This document shows, in pieces, positions 1 to 5,020 of a stretch of DNA of 5,020 bases. The DNA is from Actinoplanes liguriensis (lineage in GTDB: Bacteria > Actinomycetota > Actinomycetes > Mycobacteriales > Micromonosporaceae). The notes beneath the pieces were generated by a model, which was given only the letters and a program-made list of their open reading frames with translations, was not told where the DNA came from and ran no database searches. The position numbers and the translations under genes were made by a program. How positions within the stretch are numbered: position 1 is the first letter of the stretch; every line of letters starts with the position of its first letter. The stretch lies in contig KL571441.1 in assembly GCA_000715855.1 (NCBI GenBank), positions 20,965 to 25,984 of the forward strand, written 5' to 3'.

Positions 1-187
1 CACCGCGCTCGGGGTGGCAGGCGCGGCCGCCGCGACAGCGGTCCCGCTCGCCGTGCTGACCGCGTTGCGGGTGTTGCTGCACGCCGCGGACCGCACCCCG
101 GCCCCGGGTGTGACCGAGGGCCCGGGCGGCCCGTTGTTGCGCAAAGCCGACGATGATCAACGGACAGTGACCGAGGCCGCTGGTTGA
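1..187 (+). CDS. C-terminal end of an unidentified membrane protein (partial)
   Basis: The reading frame is open from base 2 and stops at TGA 185-187, giving about 61 residues of a gene that begins before the window. The first 27 or so visible residues are almost entirely Ala, Val, Leu and Gly with a single Pro, which fits a transmembrane helix. A polar tail rich in Pro, Gly, Asp and Arg follows (…RKADDDQRTVTEAAG). The third positions are strongly G/C, as in the clear genes of the window, which supports coding. The tail is too short and too low in complexity to assign a family. In many actinobacteria recN, steA and an mctB-like gene lie upstream of pyrG, but nothing here identifies any of them. 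The topology implies the polar tail lies on one side of the membrane after a final helix. Confidence 0.6.
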   Translation, partial: TALGVAGAAAATAVPLAVLTALRVLLHAADRTPAPGVTEGPGGPLLRKADDDQRTVTEAAG

Positions 188-230
188 CACGCACGCCGAC
201 CAGCCCGAACGCCGCGCGCCCAGCAATGAG

Positions 231-239
231 TGTTACGGT
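231..239 (+). promoter_or_regulatory. Candidate extended -10 promoter for pyrG
   Basis: TGTTACGGT reads as TGn followed by a TAnnnT hexamer (234-239), the form of an extended -10 element recognised by the housekeeping sigma factor in actinobacteria. No -35 match lies 16-18 bp upstream. Transcription would start near 245-247, which would cut into the left arm of the leader inverted repeat. If that repeat works in RNA, an upstream promoter or a slightly earlier start would be needed. Weak evidence, with no competing signal of better quality. Confidence 0.35.
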
Positions 240-241
240 GA

Positions 242-1989
<1,748 letters not shown>

Positions 1990-1990
<1 letters not shown>

Positions 1991-2535
1991 TGGGCTTCGA
2001 GCACGAGATCGTCGGGACCACCGAGCGTTACCGCGGGCCGATCTTCGACGTGGTCACCGACGAGGTGACCATGTCCGACGGCGGCACCGCCAAGCGTGAC
2101 GTGGTCCGTAACAAGGGCGCGGTCGTCGTGGTCGCGCTCGACGAGGACGACCGGGTCGTGCTGATCAAGCAGTACCGGCACGCCCTCGGCAAGCGGATCT
2201 GGGAGCTGCCGGCCGGGCTGCGCGACGTCGACGGCGAGGACCCGGCGCTGGCCGCGGCACGCGAGCTGGCCGAGGAGGCCGACCTCACCGCCGGCCGGAT
2301 GGAGAAGCTCGTCGAGGTGCACACGTCGCCCGGGTTCAGCACCGAGCACGTGCTGATCTACCTGGCCCGTGACCTCGCGCCGGTGCCGGATGCGGAGCGC
2401 TTCGATCGGCACGACGAGGAGGCCGACCTGGAGGTCACCCGGGTCGGGCTCGACGACGCCATTGCGATGATCTTTCGCGGGGAGATCACCAACGCGGCGG
2501 CGGTGGCGGGGCTTCTCGCCGCTCGCGCTCGCTGA
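1990..2535 (+). CDS. Nudix hydrolase, probable ADP-ribose pyrophosphatase
   Basis: A 181-residue protein with a Nudix box at about 76-99: G76, E83, then R91-E92-L-A-E95-E96. The preceding ELPAGL and the six residues between G76 and E83 are typical of the ADP-ribose pyrophosphatase group, which splits ADP-ribose into AMP and ribose 5-phosphate using Mg2+ or Mn2+. QYRHALGKRIWELPAG (61-76) and the later HDEEAD (141-146), which supplies an extra acidic catalytic residue in that group, resemble the Nudix protein encoded beside pyrG in Mycobacterium tuberculosis (Rv1700), as I recall it. One deviation is Asp98 where the box normally has Gly. The ATG overlaps the pyrG stop (TGATG), and GAGG at 1979-1982 inside pyrG lies 7 nt upstream, so translational coupling is likely. 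Cytosolic; the exact substrate is not proven by sequence. Confidence 0.93.
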
Positions 2536-2540
2536 TCAGA

Positions 2541-2709
2541 TTCGGTCCGCCGCCGGGCACGACACGCCCGGCGGCGGGATCGTTCTGTTCCTCGGCCGGG
2601 TAGGACGCGCCCGGCGGGATCGTTCTGTTCCCCGGCCGGGCACGACGCGCCCGGCGGCGGGATCGTGCTATTGCTCGGCCGGGCAGGACGCGCCCGGCAG
2701 CGGGATCGT
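2541..2709. repeat. Four-copy 43-bp tandem hairpin repeat overlapping the protease gene 3' end
   Basis: GGGATCGT recurs at 2576, 2616, 2659 and 2702, giving units 2541-2583 (43 bp), 2584-2623 (40 bp, one CGG-like triplet lost), 2624-2666 (43 bp) and 2667-2709 (43 bp). The last unit encodes the final residues and stop codon of the - strand protease; the other three lie beyond its stop. Every unit contains a GCCGGGC / GCCCGGC stem with a 7-nt loop (one G-U pair in unit 2). Units 1 and 3 share CACGAC in the loop region and units 2 and 4 share AGGACG, which suggests duplication of an 86-bp pair. Because 43 is not a multiple of 3, the reading frame changes from copy to copy. Confidence 0.85.
2547..2577 (+). 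terminator. Intrinsic terminator between convergent genes
   Basis: CCGCCGCCGGGC (2547-2558) pairs perfectly with GCCCGGCGGCGG (2566-2577) across the 7-nt loop ACGACAC, a 12-bp almost all G-C stem beginning 12 nt after the Nudix stop codon. The following GATCGTTCTGTT is only modestly T-rich, as is common for actinobacterial terminators. It would end pyrG-Nudix transcription and could also stop reading from the protease on the other strand. It is the longest-stemmed member of the tandem repeat. Confidence 0.75.
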
Positions 2710-4059
2710 CAGGTCGATCAGATAGCGGTCCACCACCGCTTCTGTGCAGTCGTTGCTCAGATATGACCCGTGACCCCACCCCTCGTAGGTGACCAGCCGC
2801 CCGCTGTGTCCCAGCTCAGCAGCGACGTGCTGGGCCCACACGTAGGCGGTCCGCGGATCGTGCCTCGCGTTGATCAGCAGCAGCGGGACGCGCGTGCGCA
2901 CGTCCAGCCGGTGCGGCGGGTTCGCGATCGGTTGCGGCCATCCCAGACACGTCGAGATCGCCAGCATCCCGGCGCCGTACCGCACGTCCGGCGCCGCTTC
3001 TGCCGCAACCTTCAGGATTTTCCGGTACGCCGTGAAGTCCCGCACCGGAGCCGGAAAGTCCCCGCAGAAGATCCCGGAGGCCACGTCCAGCGTCGGCGCC
3101 GGCGGCACGAGTCCACCGTCGAGCGCCTGGATCAGCGCGGCGAACTCCGGCCATCGTGGAGTCTGCAGGAAGCCCAGTGGCGCCGAGGCGATCTCGAACG
3201 GCGTCCGCGGGTAGTACCCGTTGTCGTCCGCCCGCTCCAGGATCGAGCGCCAGGTGGCCTTGACGTCGGTCCCGTGCAGCACGCACTCGGCCGTGGTGAC
3301 CCGCCCGCACCAGGCCACGAACTCGTCGAACGAGTCCTGCAGCGCCGCCGCCTCGGTGCGGACGAACTCGGTCAGCGGCAGGTCATGGTCGAACACGCTC
3401 TCCAGCACGATCGCCCGGACCCGGCCGGGGAACTGCTCGGCGTACATCTCGCCGAGCAGCGTCCCGTAGGAGCTGCCGTGGAACGTCAGCTTCCGCTCGC
3501 CGAGCGCCTGCCGCAGCGCGTCCAGATCCCGGGCGATCGTGGTCGAGTCGGCGTTCCGGAAGACCGGGCTGGTCGCGGCGCACTGCGCCCAGTAGGCCCG
3601 GTTCGCGGTCACGGCGTCGTCGAAGTCGGCCTGGTCACGCAGGATGACGGGCGGACGGTCTTCCTGCGGCGTGCAGGTCGGCGCGGCGGTCCGCTGGACG
3701 GTCCGCGGGTCGAAGCTCACGATGTCGAACCGGTTCAGCTGCTCGTCGCTGAACCGATCGCCCTTGCGGACCCGTTCCACACCGGAGTCGCCGGGGCCGC
3801 CGGGCCCGAACACGAGCGCGCCGACCTTGTGGTCCTGGTCCTTTGCGAACCGTTTCGCCACCACCATCCCGAAACTCGGCCCGTGCGGGTCCGCCCAGTC
3901 CACGGGCAGGGCCAGGGCCGCGCAGACCACGTCGGCGGTCGGTGGGTACTTCGGGATGTCGTCGGGACAGCCGCCCCAGTCCAGGCCGGGCGGCTTGTGG
4001 GTCAGCCCCGCGGGGGTGACGCTCAGGGCGAGCGCGGTGAACATGGCGACCAGGCGCAT
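2668..4059 (-). CDS. Secreted alpha/beta-hydrolase, tripeptidyl-aminopeptidase type (peptidase S33 / TAP-like)
   Basis: 463 residues. The start ATG (4059-4057) follows GAGGAG with a 5-nt gap, a strong ribosome site. The first 17-22 residues (MRLVAMFTALALSVTPA) form a short signal peptide with possible cleavage after Ala17, so the enzyme is probably exported. The fold is marked by the oxyanion segment GPGGPGDSG (85-93), the nucleophile elbow GSSYG (Ser197), the acid in RHDPRT (Asp401) and the histidine in GWGHGSY (His430), a complete Ser-Asp-His triad. The C-terminal part (about 360-459) matches the TAP-like C-terminal region of Streptomyces tripeptidyl aminopeptidases, which remove N-terminal tripeptides. 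Ten cysteines would suit an extracellular protein with disulfides. The family's usual DPRGxGxS stretch reads DPRTVQRT (117-124). The last codons lie in the tandem hairpin repeat. It points away from the regulator and towards the Nudix gene. Substrate unknown. Confidence 0.9.
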   Translation of the reverse strand: MRLVAMFTALALSVTPAGLTHKPPGLDWGGCPDDIPKYPPTADVVCAALALPVDWADPHGPSFGMVVAKRFAKDQDHKVGALVFGPGGPGDSGVERVRKGDRFSDEQLNRFDIVSFDPRTVQRTAAPTCTPQEDRPPVILRDQADFDDAVTANRAYWAQCAATSPVFRNADSTTIARDLDALRQALGERKLTFHGSSYGTLLGEMYAEQFPGRVRAIVLESVFDHDLPLTEFVRTEAAALQDSFDEFVAWCGRVTTAECVLHGTDVKATWRSILERADDNGYYPRTPFEIASAPLGFLQTPRWPEFAALIQALDGGLVPPAPTLDVASGIFCGDFPAPVRDFTAYRKILKVAAEAAPDVRYGAGMLAISTCLGWPQPIANPPHRLDVRTRVPLLLINARHDPRTAYVWAQHVAAELGHSGRLVTYEGWGHGSYLSNDCTEAVVDRYLIDLTIPLPGASCPAEQ

Positions 4060-4140
4060 GCCGACTCCTCGGATCCAGTGACGCGGACCGATTCATCGTT
4101 CTCCGCACGTGACGGCGGGCCCATCCGGATCGTTCCCTGA

Positions 4141-4198
4141 TGTCCCCCGGAGATCCGACCCCGAGTTGTCCCTCGGTGCGCATGGTGAATTGTCCTGG
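4141..4198. repeat. Three TGTCC-type boxes in the divergent intergenic region
   Basis: TGTCCCCCGG at 4141-4150 and TGTCCCTCGG at 4167-4176 differ at one base, and a shorter TGTCCTGG occurs at 4191-4198. The spacing is 26 and 24 bp, about two and a half helical turns. They lie in the 172-bp gap between the - strand peptidase and the + strand regulator, so they could bind a protein controlling one or both. The gap also has an 8-bp palindrome ATCCGGAT (4123-4130). I found no convincing -10 for the peptidase on the - strand. Confidence 0.35.
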
Positions 4199-4224
4199 AC
4201 CGTAACTACGTACCTTCGTAATTT
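4195..4224 (+). promoter_or_regulatory. Promoter of the regulator gene, probably giving a leaderless mRNA
   Basis: TAATTT at 4219-4224 is a good -10, and CTGGAC at 4195-4200 is a fair -35 with an 18-bp spacer. The start codon A at 4232 is 8 nt after the -10, the normal position of the first transcribed base. No Shine-Dalgarno sequence precedes the ATG: the 20 bases before it are A/T-rich and lack a GGAG-like run. Both facts point to a leaderless transcript, which is common in actinobacteria. Confidence 0.55.
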
Positions 4225-4230
4225 TGTAGT
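4205..4230. promoter_or_regulatory. Candidate operator overlapping the regulator promoter
   Basis: ACTAC (4205-4209) and GTAGT (4226-4230) are inverted around a 16-bp centre. Inside lie the palindrome TACGTA (4207-4212) and a further TACG/CGTA pair (4207-4210, 4217-4220). The cluster covers the -10 and ends one base before the start codon, where autoregulating winged-helix repressors often bind. The arms are short, so chance is possible. Confidence 0.35.
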
Positions 4231-4231
4231 C

Positions 4232-4741
4232 ATGAGTGATCTGAGCGAACGACTCTCCGCCCTCGAGCGCGTGGTCGCCGACCTCGTCGAGCAGGCCGCC
4301 ACGCCGGCCCCCGCGCCGCCCGCCGCCACCGCCCACGCGGAGACCTTCTGGGCCCTGGAGGGCCTGCGCGCCAAGGTCGCCGACACCACCGGCGGCGTGC
4401 TCTTCACCGGAACGGTGGATCTGCCCACCGGCGAGCACTACGACTGGCAGTACGCCCGGCTGCTCGACGATCTCCTGGAGATCGACTGGACCGAGGCGGC
4501 GCCGGCGCTGACCGCTCTCGGCAATCCGGTCCGATTGCGATTACTTCGAAAAATCATCTCCGGTACGCGGGGAGCCGCCGACCTGGCCGAGGACGCCGAA
4601 CTGGGCACCACCGGGCAGGTCTACCACCACCTGCGCCAGCTCGTCGCGGCCGGTTGGCTGCGCCTGGAGTCCCGCGGTCAGTACACGATCCCCGGCGAGC
4701 GGGCGGTGCCACTGCTCGTGATCCTGGCCGCAACCAGATAG
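4232..4741 (+). CDS. Winged helix-turn-helix transcriptional regulator, ArsR-like
   Basis: 169 residues. Residues 1-22 (MSDLSERLSALERVVADLVE…) have heptad-like hydrophobic spacing and could form a coiled coil. An Ala/Pro linker (22-35) leads to a small domain of unclear type (about 36-88). The winged HTH occupies about 92-155: LGNPVRLRLLRKI is the typical first helix of ArsR-type proteins, GTTGQVYHHLRQLVAAGWL (125-143) holds the recognition helix, and RLESRGQYTI forms the wing. There is no cysteine anywhere, so metal or redox sensing through thiols is excluded and the N-terminal part may sense another signal. Leu104 is encoded by TTA (4541-4543), within a run of codons unusual for this genome type. 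ATG 4232 is preferred over the upstream in-frame GTG 4109 because the promoter lies between them. It probably regulates itself, the peptidase or the transporter downstream; this is inferred. Confidence 0.85.
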   Translation: MSDLSERLSALERVVADLVEQAATPAPAPPAATAHAETFWALEGLRAKVADTTGGVLFTGTVDLPTGEHYDWQYARLLDDLLEIDWTEAAPALTALGNPVRLRLLRKIISGTRGAADLAEDAELGTTGQVYHHLRQLVAAGWLRLESRGQYTIPGERAVPLLVILAATR

Positions 4742-4749
4742 ACAACCAT

Positions 4750-4791
4750 TGATCTTATGACCGATTGATGATCCTATGGACCCCGATGATC
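4750..4791. repeat. Three TGATC boxes before the transporter gene
   Basis: TGATC occurs at 4750, 4769 and 4787, at 19- and 18-bp spacing. The first two are part of a longer near-repeat, GATCTTATGACC (4751-4762) and GATCCTATGGACC (4770-4782), and GATGATC occurs at 4767 and 4785. They fill the 44-bp gap between the regulator stop and the transporter start and run just into that gene. This could be an operator for the adjacent regulator or a local duplication. No convincing -35/-10 pair is seen here, so the transporter may be read from the regulator promoter. Confidence 0.35.
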
Positions 4792-5020
4792 GATTCACGG
4801 GGTGCCCTCGGAAGAATTCTCCCACCGGCCGGCCTGCCCCGGATGCTCGCCGTGCAGGGCGCCCTCTGGGGTGTCGGCGTCGGCGCGTTCCTGGCAGGCA
4901 GCGTCGTCTTCTACAGCCTGTACGTCGGGTTGACCCCGGCCGAGATCGGCATCGGCCTGTCCGTCGCCGGCTTCGTGGCGCTGATCGGCTCGATGCCGCT
5001 GGGCCACCTCGCCGACGTGC
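4786..5020 (+). CDS. Major facilitator superfamily transporter (N-terminal part)
   Basis: 78 residues are visible before the window ends. After a short cytoplasmic stretch of about 20 residues (MIDSRGALGRILPPAGLPRM) come two hydrophobic helices, about 21-46 and 53-72. The second ends in PLGHLAD (71-77), the start of MFS motif A (GxLaDr) in the loop between helices 2 and 3. Family membership is therefore fairly secure, but the substrate cannot be told. The start is uncertain: ATG 4786 has a weak GGA 5 nt upstream; ATG 4768 and TTG 4765 are also in frame without a ribosome site, and ATG 4843 would lack the usual cytoplasmic lead-in. It follows the regulator by 44 bp on the same strand and is probably co-transcribed with it, a common layout for an exporter and its controller. 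Confidence 0.85.
   Translation, partial: MIDSRGALGRILPPAGLPRMLAVQGALWGVGVGAFLAGSVVFYSLYVGLTPAEIGIGLSVAGFVALIGSMPLGHLADV

Noticed and set aside
184..189. Perfect TTGACA hexamer, a possible -35 for pyrG
   Set aside because: No TAnnnT-like -10 lies 16-19 bp downstream (that stretch is GAACGCC…). It overlaps the stop codon of the upstream gene and may be chance.
2541..2709. CRISPR array
   Set aside because: The units are directly adjacent with no unique spacers, and one unit is part of a coding sequence.
2486..2779. 97-codon open frame on the - strand across the tandem repeats
   Set aside because: It overlaps the ends of two convincing genes and is open only because the repeats are GC-rich. 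It has no ribosome site or domain.
2770..4140. 456-codon open frame on the + strand
   Set aside because: It is a shadow of the - strand peptidase, which has a signal peptide, a catalytic triad and a strong ribosome site.
4109..4231. 41-residue N-terminal extension of the regulator from GTG 4109
   Set aside because: There is no ribosome site at 4109, and the stretch contains the -35, -10 and operator-like repeats placed for a start at 4232.
4541..5007. Small - strand open frames opposite the regulator and transporter
   Set aside because: They are antisense to clear genes, lack ribosome sites and recognisable domains, and show the composition typical of shadows.

Overview
This window is high-GC DNA, with strong G/C at third codon positions, GTG/TTG starts and short intergenic gaps, as expected for an actinomycete. 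The CTP synthase and the Nudix gene after it match the actinobacterial pyrG-Nudix arrangement. A Micromonosporaceae-type host (Actinoplanes-like) is my guess from protein flavour only and was not tested.

Layout. (1) Bases 1-187 hold the 3' end of a + strand gene that ends in one hydrophobic segment and a polar tail; I could not identify it. (2) Bases 188-310 are the pyrG leader. It carries an extended -10 hexamer and a perfect 9-bp inverted repeat whose right arm contains the Shine-Dalgarno sequence of pyrG. (3) pyrG (CTP synthase) most likely starts at TTG 311 and ends at 1990. Its stop overlaps the start of a Nudix hydrolase of the ADP-ribose pyrophosphatase type (1990-2535), so the two genes are probably translationally coupled. 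(4) Bases 2536-2667 separate two convergent genes. They hold three extra, mutated copies of the last 43 bp of the facing protease gene region. Each copy is a GC-rich hairpin, and the one next to the Nudix gene has a 12-bp stem that should act as a terminator. (5) A secreted alpha/beta-hydrolase of the tripeptidyl-aminopeptidase (S33/TAP) type is on the - strand (4059-2668). (6) A 172-bp divergent region (4060-4231) carries repeated TGTCC boxes, a promoter and an inverted repeat. (7) A winged-helix regulator (ArsR-like, 4232-4741) looks leaderless and has a TTA leucine codon. (8) An MFS transporter begins at about 4786 and runs off the end.

How the parts may work together. pyrG and the Nudix gene form a housekeeping nucleotide-metabolism unit: CTP synthesis plus hydrolysis of ADP-ribose or similar nucleotide sugars. 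The protease, regulator and transporter look like an accessory module placed downstream. The regulator sits between a secreted peptidase and an exporter and could control either or both; this is inferred from position only.

I see no RNA gene, CRISPR array, insertion sequence or phage feature. The genes themselves belong to known families. The unusual content is in the non-coding segments: the pyrG leader, the hairpin array and the regulatory repeats.
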